64,000 nucleotides of DNA. It comes from Algibacter sp. L3A6 (GTDB lineage Bacteria > Bacteroidota > Bacteroidia > Flavobacteriales > Flavobacteriaceae). A program made the position numbers and the translations under genes. Location of the stretch: the NCBI RefSeq assembly GCF_009796825.1, contig NZ_CP047030.1:124001-188000 (forward strand). The letters run 5' to 3'. The notes under the pieces were generated by a model, which saw only the letters and a list, made by a program, of their open reading frames with translations, was not told where the DNA came from and did no database searches. Numbering within the stretch: position 1 is the stretch's first letter; every line of letters begins with the position of its first letter. This document shows positions 47,182 through 55,743 of this stretch, one piece after another.

Positions 47182-48756
47182 TTAGTTGTTTTTATGAATA
47201 GCTGCTTGATACATCGCCTCTGTTTTTGCTCTTAATTTTTCTAAAACAGCAGTATACTCTAGATTACGAACCAAATTATTTTGTTCAGAAGGATCCTTAA
47301 TCACATCATAAAGTTCCTCAATTTTAGGTGTATGTTCGTAGTAAACAATATATTTCCATTGCTCTGTACGCACGCCTCTACTTCTATAAGATTTATTATT
47401 TTCTATTAAATTTTGATTTAATTCATCTACATTATCTTTATAACGTTCTTGAAACATAGCAGCCAAAAACAAATCTTCCATAAACACCGTATCTCGCCAT
47501 TGCGACATGTCTTCAGTTTGACTCAAAACATCACTAATATCTCGACCTTGCATACTATTTGGCACTTCTAAACCTGCCATAGAAACAATTGTAGGCGCCA
47601 TATCTACTGAAGAAATTAAAGCCTTTTCTCTGTGTTTACGTTTCGATTCTGGTACACGTCCATCATAAATAATAAGAGGAGCCTTAACAGATTCATCATA
47701 CAAAAGACATTTATCAAAAAGCCCGTGAGAACCTTGAAAACGACCGTTATCACTGGTATAGATAATAACGGTGTTTTCTAACATGTTCTTCTCTTTTAGT
47801 TTTTCAACCAAAAAGCCAACTTGTTCATCTACAGTATAACCCTGTGTTGCAAAACGACGTACAAGCCTTTGATACATTTCGGGTGTAGATGAGCGTTTTT
47901 TATGCAAATACACACCTCTTGCATTTTCTATAACCACTGTTGGTAAAACAGGATTATCGCCTTCCACCCAATTATTTGGCGCTTTCATTTCTGTTTCTTT
48001 AAATTGCTCAAAATGTGGCATATATACATCCTTATCGTTATCGTGCTTTACTGCATAAAAGCTAACTGACAAACAAAACGGTTGGTCTTCGGGTTGTGTA
48101 TCTATAAAGCGCATCATAGCTTCTCCGGTTCTTAAGGTTCTCCCTGAATTTTGACGTCCTTCTTTATAGATATTTTTCAATTCTACATCCTCTTCTGGCC
48201 AGGTAACATGCCCTTTTCTATCACGGGTTTCACTTCCTGCAAAAAAATCAAAAACTCCACCCATATGTTCTTTATAGAATTGCTCTTTTGGCATACTTGG
48301 TCGTGTAGCTTCATCTGTTACTGTAAACCCAACCTTACCTATAAAACCCGTTCTATAACCCGCATTTTTAAGTAATGCAGGGTAACTTTTACTAAAATCA
48401 TTTTGCGATAACGTATAATCGTCTGGAGCTACAAAACTCACTCTATGATTTGAATTATACCTTCCCGTTAACATAGTTACTCGACTCGGCATACAAATAG
48501 CCACAGCATAAAACGCCTGATCGAACACCACACCTTCGGCTGCCAATTTATCTATATTAGGCGTATTAAACTCCGGTTTCCCGTAAACTCCCATATTATC
48601 CCAACGTTGATCGTCGGTCATTAAAAAAATAATATTTGGTTTAGGTTTGGCTTCCGAAGCCTTATCAATTTCATTATTAATTTTTGATTGACCATTCGTC
48701 ATTAAAGACAACAGCATCACTAAAGCAATGAATGAAATTTGTTTTAAACTATGCAT
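47182..48756 (-). CDS. S1-family sulfatase (Cys-type), iduronate-sulfatase-like
   Basis: This 524-residue protein has a signal peptide (about 1-23) and a sulfatase domain with LMTDDQRWDNMGVYG and formylglycine signature CMPSR (Cys88), followed by LTGRYNSNHR. YTSDNGRFQGSHGLFDK gives the later metal-binding block. It differs in signature (CMPSR) and loop structure from the other four sulfatases in the locus, so it probably hydrolyses a different ester. It lies 17 bases after the orphan enzyme and 19 bases before the GH172-like gene. Maturation needs a formylglycine-generating enzyme from elsewhere in the genome. The sulfate position is unknown. Confidence 0.88.
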   Translation of the reverse strand: MHSLKQISFIALVMLLSLMTNGQSKINNEIDKASEAKPKPNIIFLMTDDQRWDNMGVYGKPEFNTPNIDKLAAEGVVFDQAFYAVAICMPSRVTMLTGRYNSNHRVSFVAPDDYTLSQNDFSKSYPALLKNAGYRTGFIGKVGFTVTDEATRPSMPKEQFYKEHMGGVFDFFAGSETRDRKGHVTWPEEDVELKNIYKEGRQNSGRTLRTGEAMMRFIDTQPEDQPFCLSVSFYAVKHDNDKDVYMPHFEQFKETEMKAPNNWVEGDNPVLPTVVIENARGVYLHKKRSSTPEMYQRLVRRFATQGYTVDEQVGFLVEKLKEKNMLENTVIIYTSDNGRFQGSHGLFDKCLLYDESVKAPLIIYDGRVPESKRKHREKALISSVDMAPTIVSMAGLEVPNSMQGRDISDVLSQTEDMSQWRDTVFMEDLFLAAMFQERYKDNVDELNQNLIENNKSYRSRGVRTEQWKYIVYYEHTPKIEELYDVIKDPSEQNNLVRNLEYTAVLEKLRAKTEAMYQAAIHKNN

Positions 48757-48773
48757 AATTTATCTTTCAAATA

Positions 48774-50438
48774 TTAATATTTAGTTCTCAACTCGTTAAT
48801 TTTTTTGTCCGCATTATTAGAAATGTGGCGATCGTATTTTTGAGTATAAAGTGTCGCTACCGATGGATATTGCTGCGGAAGTTTATTGTAATGCTCCCAA
48901 GCTTTATCATAAGCTTTAATCCATTTTTTAACTGCCTTGGTATCACCTTGTTTTTCAGCGTCGGCCATGTTAATAATAATTCGATATATTTTATAAAGTC
49001 TTAATCCATATTCAGAAGAACCTATAGCATGATTTTTAGTCGCTTCACTATCCCATTTAATAGATTTTGCCAGCTTAACAATCGTTTTCCATTTGGCAAC
49101 AGATTCATCTTTTTGTTCTAAATTTCGCTTACGCTCCACTTCTCCTTTTACAGCACCCGGCCAAGCAATTCCCTGATCTCTTGTCCACCAAGGGTTCATA
49201 TCTCTAAAAGTACTATTTCTACCTCGCACTACAGCTTCAGCAGAAAGCAAACACAGTTCTCTAAATTTAGCAACATCTTCACCTTTCAACTTTAAACGCT
49301 CGATAGCATATCTATTAAAAATAAAGGCTTCACTTTTATCAGTATTTTGCCCCCATTGTGCCATAACCCATGCGTTTAAATCGCACCACATTTCACTTTT
49401 AATATAAGGACCTTCCCAGCCACCGCCACGAGACCACGTCCAAATACCAGCATACAAATCAGGCTTTTTACCTACAAACTCACTAATACTATTAATTTGT
49501 TCTTCAGGCATCCATGCATGTTCCTCAAAACCTTCAATAACACCGTTTGCGATGTAATTAGGGTAAGCACCTTTCCCCTCATATTCACGTGCTGACTGAA
49601 CTTCTATAATTTGACGATGACGTCCCTGACCAATTACCTTACTAAATGCGTTAGATCTATGAAAATCGCCCTCACAATGTTTTATACTAATTACCAAATT
49701 ATCGTGAGGCTCAATGGCATCACTAACTTCCAAATAGTCTTTTATATTTTTATCGAAGGCAATCCATGTTCGAAAAACAAGTTGTTTGTTTCGTTTTACA
49801 CAAATTTCTTCTCTAAGAATTTCCATTAAAGGAATAATAGTCTTTTCAGGGCTTTTTTTATTTTCAATAGCACCTTGATGATATGGTGCATCATGCAAAT
49901 ACGTTTCGCCAATACGCACTACCAAACCATCTAAATCTGGAAACTGATCGAACATTTCGTTAATTTGAGCTCGAATAAATTTTTCCGTTAAGGCATTATT
50001 TGGATCTCCAAAAGTGTTTTCTATACCAAATTTTTCTATTAATCGTTTCGGAAATAAAACCAAATCGGACATCGCGTAAATAGCCATATCTTGTGCTTTG
50101 CTCTTCGCATGCATCTCTTTAATTTGTGCAGCCTTAGCATCTACCCACTGGCGTTCCTCTGAACCTTTTGGTAAAATATCCGGATCTACAGATTCCCAAT
50201 TTATCGCTAATGCTGGAGATTCAAAAAGAAAATAAACCTTACCGTTATAACCCATTTCTTTTATAACTGCCGGATCATTATATGCCGATTGATAAGGCGC
50301 CTCACCAGGATTATGGTGAACCATATCTAAAATTAAAGGTGACGCAATATCATTCTGAGCCAAAACATCCGTGTTAAAAACACTTACCAATACTAAGAAT
50401 GTTAAACTGAAATAACTTTTTAGACTTAATTTTTTCAT
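48774..50438 (-). CDS. Secreted putative glycoside hydrolase of unknown family
   Basis: This 554-residue protein has a signal peptide (about 1-27, ending VLAQ). The sequence looks like a TIM-barrel hydrolase: an initial strand with ILDMVHHNPGEAPYQ, then VYFLFESPALAINWE, AIYAMSDLVLFP, and LVVRIGETYLHDAPYH with Glu178 after Arg175. Later come GFEEHAWMP and the aromatic, glycine-rich WTWSRGGGWEGPYI, then a helical C-terminal region (about 400-554). Acidic residues at strand ends suggest a glycosidase, but no named CAZy family is recognised. It sits 147 bases after GH95 and 17 bases before a sulfatase, so it probably acts on the same sulfated oligosaccharides. It is one of the best candidates for a new enzyme family in this window. 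Confidence 0.6.
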   Translation of the reverse strand: MKKLSLKSYFSLTFLVLVSVFNTDVLAQNDIASPLILDMVHHNPGEAPYQSAYNDPAVIKEMGYNGKVYFLFESPALAINWESVDPDILPKGSEERQWVDAKAAQIKEMHAKSKAQDMAIYAMSDLVLFPKRLIEKFGIENTFGDPNNALTEKFIRAQINEMFDQFPDLDGLVVRIGETYLHDAPYHQGAIENKKSPEKTIIPLMEILREEICVKRNKQLVFRTWIAFDKNIKDYLEVSDAIEPHDNLVISIKHCEGDFHRSNAFSKVIGQGRHRQIIEVQSAREYEGKGAYPNYIANGVIEGFEEHAWMPEEQINSISEFVGKKPDLYAGIWTWSRGGGWEGPYIKSEMWCDLNAWVMAQWGQNTDKSEAFIFNRYAIERLKLKGEDVAKFRELCLLSAEAVVRGRNSTFRDMNPWWTRDQGIAWPGAVKGEVERKRNLEQKDESVAKWKTIVKLAKSIKWDSEATKNHAIGSSEYGLRLYKIYRIIINMADAEKQGDTKAVKKWIKAYDKAWEHYNKLPQQYPSVATLYTQKYDRHISNNADKKINELRTKY

Positions 50439-50585
50439 TGATATAAAATTTATTTAGAAGAGATCTTAAATGATTCTCAGGTACTCAAACATAAAGATTT
50501 ATTGCTCGTTTCGATTATTAATTCGACCAATAACTTCTGCTTTCATACAATCAACACCTCTTTTTAATACCTAATTCTAAACATT

Positions 50586-53084
50586 TTATTTTCTAACCAA
50601 AATAATTTCCTCACCTACTTTTGTTTCTATATCAAACAAGTACGATTTTTTCAAAGTCACTCCCTCTAATTTAGCTTCTTTAGAAACTAATGGTTCCTTA
50701 ATTTCTGGTACACTATAAAATGAATTTGAGTTTCTACCTGTTGCTGTTTTTAATAGTTTTCCACCTTCAAGAGTAAGTTCATTATATGAACGAACACGTA
50801 AGTTTCCTCCTAAATTAGATTTGATAACGGCTTTTACAATTTCTCCATTTTCCCATTCTAAATTTGTGATTTCAAAACCACCTCTTGCACGTAATCCTTG
50901 CACACTGCCATCTTTCCAAACATCAGGCAGCGCAGGAACTAAATGAATTGCGCCGTCATGACTTTGTACTAACATTTCGGTTAAACCGGAAGTAAAACCA
51001 AAATTTCCGTCAATTTGAAACGGTGGATGTGCATCCAGCATGTTGGCATAAGTACCGCCACCTTTTGGTGAATCTGGACGGCCAACTAACTTTATTTGAT
51101 CTCCCATAAGTTTATAAGCATGATTGCCATCTAGCAAACGTGCCCATAAATTTATTTTCCAGTTCATAGACCATCCTGTTGATGGATCACCTCTTTGAAT
51201 TAATGTGTTTTTAGCGCCTTCAAATAACTCTGAATTTCTATAAGGTGAAATTAGATTAGAAGGATACAATCCGTATAAATGTGATACATGGCGGTGTTTG
51301 TCTTCTGGGTCGTCTAAATCTTCCATCCATTCTTGAAGCTGATTGTATTTACCAACTTGCATTGGTGGTAATTTAGAAAGTGCCGCCTCCATTTGTGGAA
51401 TTAAATTTGAATCGACATCTAATAATTTTGCAGCAGTAATAGTTTTGGTTAAAATATCGTACACCAATTGGTTATCCATTGTGGTACCGGCTTCAATATT
51501 TACACCCTTATCACGTCCTTTTGGCCCGTGTTCTGGCGAAATAGTTGGTAACATAATTAACCATCCATTATCGGGCTCTTCTGTTAAAAAACTCAAGCAA
51601 AACTCCGAAGCACCTTTCATTGCAGGATATACAGAACGTAAATACTCCAAATCGCCATTAAACATAAATTTCTCCCATAAATGCTGACTTAACCACGTAC
51701 CACCAGTTGGCCACATACCCCAAGTTGCCCCATCTACAGGCCCTGCAATGCGCCATAAATCGGTGTTGTGGTGGGTTACCCAACCATCGGCACCGTACAT
51801 AACTTCTGCGGTTTCTTTACCTGCTTCAGAAAGTTCTCGAACCATTTGAATAAGCGGCTCATGCATTTCGGGTAAGTTAGTAACCTCGGCCGGCCAATAA
51901 TTCATTTGAGTATTAATATTTACCGTGTAAGCACTTTTCCATGGTGGTGTTAATTGATTACACCATAAGCCCTGTAAATTTCCAGGTTGCCCTCCTGGTT
52001 GCGATGAAGAAATTAATAAATAGCGCCCAAATTGAAAATACAAAGCTGCCAATGCAGGATCGTTACCTGTACTGAATTCTTTAATTCTAACATCTGTTGT
52101 GTTATTTACTGAATCTGTAACACCTAAATCTAGCTCTACCCTTTTAAAATATTTCTGATAGAAAGCCGTATGATCTTTTAATAATTGATGGTAAGCTTTA
52201 TTTTCCGCTTTAGCGATATAATCCGAAGCTCGTTTATGTGGATCTGCACTTATATCTTGATAATTAACAAAGTTAGTAGCTATTGAAATAAATAGCGTTA
52301 CACTGTTCGCTCTAGAAACTACCAATTGTTCAGCTTTCGCAGATGTTTTCCCGCCTTCTTGTAAAATCTTTAAACGAGATTCAAATTCTACTTGTCCTTT
52401 TGTTGGTGTTCCATCTTTTATATGTTTGCTAATACGGTCGCTACTAAGCCCTATCATTTTTAAGATATTGTTATCCTCAGTAGATATTGAAACCATTGCA
52501 GATTCTGGCCGGTCCATACTCGCAGAAAAACTAATTTTTCCGTTTTCGCTAGCCGATAATTTTATCACAATAACCTGATCGGTAAACGATGTAAAAATTT
52601 CACGTTTATAATTTACACCGTCAACAGTATAAGTGGTTGTATTGACAGCGTTTTCAATATCTAGCTCGCGGTGGTAATTAGAAAAATTATCATGATTTTC
52701 GAAATTCAATCTTAAATTACCAACGGTTTCGTAAGGCATACCGTGAGATTTTTTCGAAATAAAATCTTTATCAGCCAAACGGTGCGCTTCCGTATATTTT
52801 TTATCAAAAAGTAATGTTCTTACTTCAGATAAAGATGCTTTAGCTGCCGCATTATCATTTCTATGCGGACCACCAGCCCAAAGTGTGTTTTCGTTAAGTT
52901 GAATATTTTCGTTTACCGGATTCCCAAAAACCATAGCACCCAATCGGCCATTCCCTAAAGGTAAAGCTTCGTTCCAATCTGCTGCTGGAGCGTTGTACCA
53001 AAGTTTGTTTTTATTATTATTTTGAGCAACACAAGTTCCAATTCCGATACAAATTAAAATAAAAGTATTTAATATAATTTTCAT
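50586..53084 (-). CDS. Glycoside hydrolase family 95 (alpha-L-fucosidase / alpha-L-galactosidase)
   Basis: This 832-residue protein has a signal peptide (1-20, ending GTCVAQ). It shows full GH95 architecture: an N-terminal beta domain starting LWYNAPAADWNEALPLGNG, a helical barrel and a C-terminal beta domain. Catalytic positions are present: Asn389 and Asn391 in TVNINTQMNYWP, the acid Glu518 in SPEHG, and Asp692 in FQIDGNFG. It should release terminal alpha-L-fucose by inversion, feeding FucP and the catabolic operon. Thr387 precedes Asn389 by two residues; as I recall, a threonine there was linked to L-galactose acceptance in one characterised member, so L-galactosidase activity is an alternative. 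It is the first gene after the operator motif at 53152-53182 and marks the right end of the locus. Confidence 0.92.
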   Translation of the reverse strand: MKIILNTFILICIGIGTCVAQNNNKNKLWYNAPAADWNEALPLGNGRLGAMVFGNPVNENIQLNENTLWAGGPHRNDNAAAKASLSEVRTLLFDKKYTEAHRLADKDFISKKSHGMPYETVGNLRLNFENHDNFSNYHRELDIENAVNTTTYTVDGVNYKREIFTSFTDQVIVIKLSASENGKISFSASMDRPESAMVSISTEDNNILKMIGLSSDRISKHIKDGTPTKGQVEFESRLKILQEGGKTSAKAEQLVVSRANSVTLFISIATNFVNYQDISADPHKRASDYIAKAENKAYHQLLKDHTAFYQKYFKRVELDLGVTDSVNNTTDVRIKEFSTGNDPALAALYFQFGRYLLISSSQPGGQPGNLQGLWCNQLTPPWKSAYTVNINTQMNYWPAEVTNLPEMHEPLIQMVRELSEAGKETAEVMYGADGWVTHHNTDLWRIAGPVDGATWGMWPTGGTWLSQHLWEKFMFNGDLEYLRSVYPAMKGASEFCLSFLTEEPDNGWLIMLPTISPEHGPKGRDKGVNIEAGTTMDNQLVYDILTKTITAAKLLDVDSNLIPQMEAALSKLPPMQVGKYNQLQEWMEDLDDPEDKHRHVSHLYGLYPSNLISPYRNSELFEGAKNTLIQRGDPSTGWSMNWKINLWARLLDGNHAYKLMGDQIKLVGRPDSPKGGGTYANMLDAHPPFQIDGNFGFTSGLTEMLVQSHDGAIHLVPALPDVWKDGSVQGLRARGGFEITNLEWENGEIVKAVIKSNLGGNLRVRSYNELTLEGGKLLKTATGRNSNSFYSVPEIKEPLVSKEAKLEGVTLKKSYLFDIETKVGEEIILVRK

Positions 53085-53151
53085 CCGTTTTACTTTTAGC
53101 TATGGTTTAGTTGTAATTTTTAACGAAAATAATATTTACAGGATTTTATAG

Positions 53152-53182
53152 TATAAACTATGGTTTCATCCATATAAACTAT
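53152..53182 (-). promoter_or_regulatory. Paired 21-bp-spaced operator-like motif (GH95 operon)
   Basis: TATAAACTAT at 53152-53161 and an identical TATAAACTAT at 53173-53182 are exact direct repeats with a 21-base period, 68-98 bases upstream of the GH95 start. This is the cleanest instance in the window. Confidence 0.85.
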
Positions 53183-53280
53183 AACCCATTTAGTGTTATT
53201 GGCCGTGTATAACATCCTTATCCCTGGGTAATGAGATGTATTTCAAAATGCTTCTAGTCAATTAATACACTCAATAATTA

Positions 53281-53325
53281 TTAAAAAACAAAACAGCCAC
53301 CTTTTAAATAAAAGATGGCTGTTTT
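53281..53325 (-). terminator. Intrinsic terminator of pyrF
   Basis: Arms AAAACAGCCACCTTTT and AAAAGATGGCTGTTTT (within 53290-53325) form a long stem with one G-U or mismatch position. On the minus strand it is followed by TTTGTTTTTT. It lies about 20 bases after the pyrF stop and marks the boundary between the housekeeping genes and the locus. Confidence 0.85.
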
Positions 53326-53346
53326 TATAAAATAATAAAATGCGTT

Positions 53347-54159
53347 TTATTCTAAAATCGCTTTCATGTCTTGCTGAAGTATTTCTGCACTTTTAGCAGC
53401 GGCTTCTGCAAAATCTTCGTTTTGAGATGCATAAATAATACCTCTCGAAGAATTAATTAATAAGCCAACATTGTCCGTCATACCATATTTACAAACGTCT
53501 TGCAAGTTTCCGCCTTGAGCGCCAACACCAGGAACGAGTAAAAAACTATTTGGAATAATTTTTCTAATATCAGCAAAGTATTCTGCTTTGGTAGCACCAA
53601 CAACATACATTAAATTCTCGGCGTTTGTCCATGTTTTAGACGTTTCCAAAACCTGTTTATAAAGCTCTTTTCCTTCAACCGTTTTGGTTTGAAAATCAAA
53701 AGCTCCAGCGTTAGAAGTTAAAGCCAACATTATAGTGTGTTTATCTTTAAAAGCTAAAAATGGCTCCACAGAATCTTTTCCCATATATGGTGCTACAGTT
53801 ACCGAATCGAATGCTAAATCTTCAAAAAAAGCTTTAGCATACATAGTACTTGTGTTACCAATATCACCACGTTTTGCATCGGCAATCGTGAAAATCTCAG
53901 GGTGTTTTTCGTTTAAATATTTAATAGTTTTCTCTAAAGATTTCCAACCTTTAATACCATAAGCTTCATAAAAAGCCGTGTTTGGTTTATAAGCCACGCA
54001 TAAATGATGTGTTGCATCGATAATGGCTTTATTGAAAGCAAAAATAGGATCTTCCTCTTTTAAAAGGTGTTGTGGTATTTTATTTAAATCCACATCTAAA
54101 CCTATACATAAAAAAGATTTTTTCTTCTGAATTTGTTCAATAAGTTGCTTTGTTGTCAT
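53347..54159 (-). CDS. pyrF: Orotidine 5'-phosphate decarboxylase
   Basis: This 270-residue cytoplasmic enzyme converts OMP to UMP in pyrimidine synthesis. It begins with LCIGLDVDLNKIP and carries the catalytic ADAKRGDIGNTS block near residue 93 and the phosphate-binding LVPGVGAQGG near residue 208. This is the longer type-2 form usual in Bacteroidota. It lies 100 bases after prfA on the same strand, and a terminator follows it. It is a housekeeping gene and marks the right boundary of the polysaccharide locus. Confidence 0.95.
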   Translation of the reverse strand: MTTKQLIEQIQKKKSFLCIGLDVDLNKIPQHLLKEEDPIFAFNKAIIDATHHLCVAYKPNTAFYEAYGIKGWKSLEKTIKYLNEKHPEIFTIADAKRGDIGNTSTMYAKAFFEDLAFDSVTVAPYMGKDSVEPFLAFKDKHTIMLALTSNAGAFDFQTKTVEGKELYKQVLETSKTWTNAENLMYVVGATKAEYFADIRKIIPNSFLLVPGVGAQGGNLQDVCKYGMTDNVGLLINSSRGIIYASQNEDFAEAAAKSAEILQQDMKAILE

Positions 54160-54259
54160 CCTTACTTAATATTCCTTAAAAGGAAATTACTATTTAATAT
54201 TAAACTTAACGCACTATAAATTACATGTTAGTTTTAACACCAACATAGCAGTACATATT

Positions 54260-55336
54260 CTAAATGATATCGGTATTTGCTTTTAATTTCTCTGTGTTTT
54301 CAGCTAACATTAATTCGTCTAATATTTTTTGAATATCACCGTTTACAATATTTGATAGATCGTAAAGCGTTAAACCAATTCTATGATCGGTTACACGACC
54401 TTGCGAGTAATTATAAGTTCTAATTTTTGCAGATCGATCTCCCGAAGACACCATACTACCACGTTTAGCAGCATCGGCTTCGTTCTTTTTAGCCAATTCC
54501 ATTTCGTAAAGACGAGAACGTAATACTTTAAAGGCTTTTTCTTTATTTTTATGTTGCGATTTTTGATCTTGACATTGCGCCACTAACCCCGTTGGTATGT
54601 GAGTTAAACGTACCGCTGAATAGGTTGTATTTACCGATTGTCCACCTGGTCCAGATGAACAGAAAAAATCGATTCGAACTTCTTTAGGGTTAATCTCTAC
54701 ATCAAATTCTTCCGCTTCTGGAAAAACCATAACCGTTGCTGCACTGGTATGCACACGACCTTGAGTTTCTGTTTGTGGTACACGTTGTACGCGATGAACT
54801 CCAGCTTCAAACTTTAAGGTTCCATAAACATCTTCACCCGAAACTTCGAATTGAATCTCTTTAAAACCACCATTTGTACCTTCACTAAAATCTACCGTAT
54901 CTACACGCCAACCTCTACTTTCGCAATACTTGCTGTACATTCTAAATAAATCTCCTGCAAAAATACTTGCTTCATCACCACCGGTACCAGCACGTAATTC
55001 TACTACAGCATTTTTAGAATCTTCAGGATCTTTAGGAATTAAAAGTACTTTTATTTCTTCTTCTAACTTAGGAATACCAACTTTAGCTTCTTCCAATTGC
55101 ATTTTGGCCATATCTACCATTTCGGCATCACTACCGTCTGCAATTATTTCTTCAGCTTCAGCTAAATTATTAGTAAACTCTATATATTCCTCACGTTTAT
55201 CCATGAGGAGACGCAAATCTTTGTATTCTTTATTAAGCTCTACGTAACGCTTTTGATCGGTGATGATATCTGGTTGGATAATTAAATCGCTAACCTCATC
55301 AAAACGTTGTTTTACTATTTGTAACTTCTCTAACAT
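54260..55336 (-). CDS. prfA: Peptide chain release factor 1
   Basis: This 358-residue protein recognises UAA/UAG stop codons and triggers peptide release. The peptidyl-hydrolysis motif GGQ is at 231-233 (SSGPGGQSVN). The stop-codon recognition segment RVPQTETQGRVHTS near 186-198 carries the PxT tripeptide expected of release factor 1 rather than factor 2. Length is normal for the family. It lies divergent to the membrane protein/ABC pair across a 119-base gap and upstream of pyrF. Confidence 0.95.
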   Translation of the reverse strand: MLEKLQIVKQRFDEVSDLIIQPDIITDQKRYVELNKEYKDLRLLMDKREEYIEFTNNLAEAEEIIADGSDAEMVDMAKMQLEEAKVGIPKLEEEIKVLLIPKDPEDSKNAVVELRAGTGGDEASIFAGDLFRMYSKYCESRGWRVDTVDFSEGTNGGFKEIQFEVSGEDVYGTLKFEAGVHRVQRVPQTETQGRVHTSAATVMVFPEAEEFDVEINPKEVRIDFFCSSGPGGQSVNTTYSAVRLTHIPTGLVAQCQDQKSQHKNKEKAFKVLRSRLYEMELAKKNEADAAKRGSMVSSGDRSAKIRTYNYSQGRVTDHRIGLTLYDLSNIVNGDIQKILDELMLAENTEKLKANTDII

Positions 55337-55455
55337 CTGCCTTATTTAATTGGAAATCAAAAATACAATAAATTATGAATTTTCAATGACTACATGACAC
55401 GGAACTAACGTAACTTTAAAAATATTTTGCATTTTTTTTCGTTATAAGCCATACT

Positions 55456-55743
55456 ATGCAACAATTATCTGCTTTATTTATATTTTACCGACCATATATG
55501 TTATGGTCTTTTGGCGGGAATATACTTTTTGCCGTCATGGGTTATAGCTTAATTCCTATATTTATAATAAAATTGATTCTGATTGCTTTTTTGTGGTATT
55601 TAATGAATGAAACCAACGCAAAACGCAAATTGATATTCTATAAAAACTTGGGTCTTTCCACTTTAAAACTCTTTGGTTGTCTATTTATTATGGATTTAAT
55701 TTTAAGTCTTCCTTTTCTTTTAATTTTGAAAGAATTTATATGA
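55456..55743 (+). CDS. Small membrane protein paired with an ABC ATPase
   Basis: This 95-residue protein is largely hydrophobic, with about three membrane segments (for example FGGNILFAVMGYSLIPIF and FGCLFIMDLILSLPFLLIL) and a short basic loop NETNAKRKLIFYKNLG. No family is recognised. Its stop codon overlaps the start of the ATPase gene (ATGA), so the two are translationally coupled and the protein may be a minimal membrane partner of the transporter. It is too short to be a normal ABC permease, so a conventional permease may be encoded elsewhere or not exist. Confidence 0.7.
   Translation: MQQLSALFIFYRPYMLWSFGGNILFAVMGYSLIPIFIIKLILIAFLWYLMNETNAKRKLIFYKNLGLSTLKLFGCLFIMDLILSLPFLLILKEFI

Noticed and set aside
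50439..50585. Extra copy of the 21-bp-spaced motif upstream of the orphan enzyme gene
   Set aside because: A TATAAAATTT at 50442 has no partner 21 bases away; the gene is more likely read from the GH95 promoter.
51343..51687. Plus-strand frame of 114 codons within GH95
   Set aside because: Antisense to conserved catalytic regions of GH95 and without recognised motifs.
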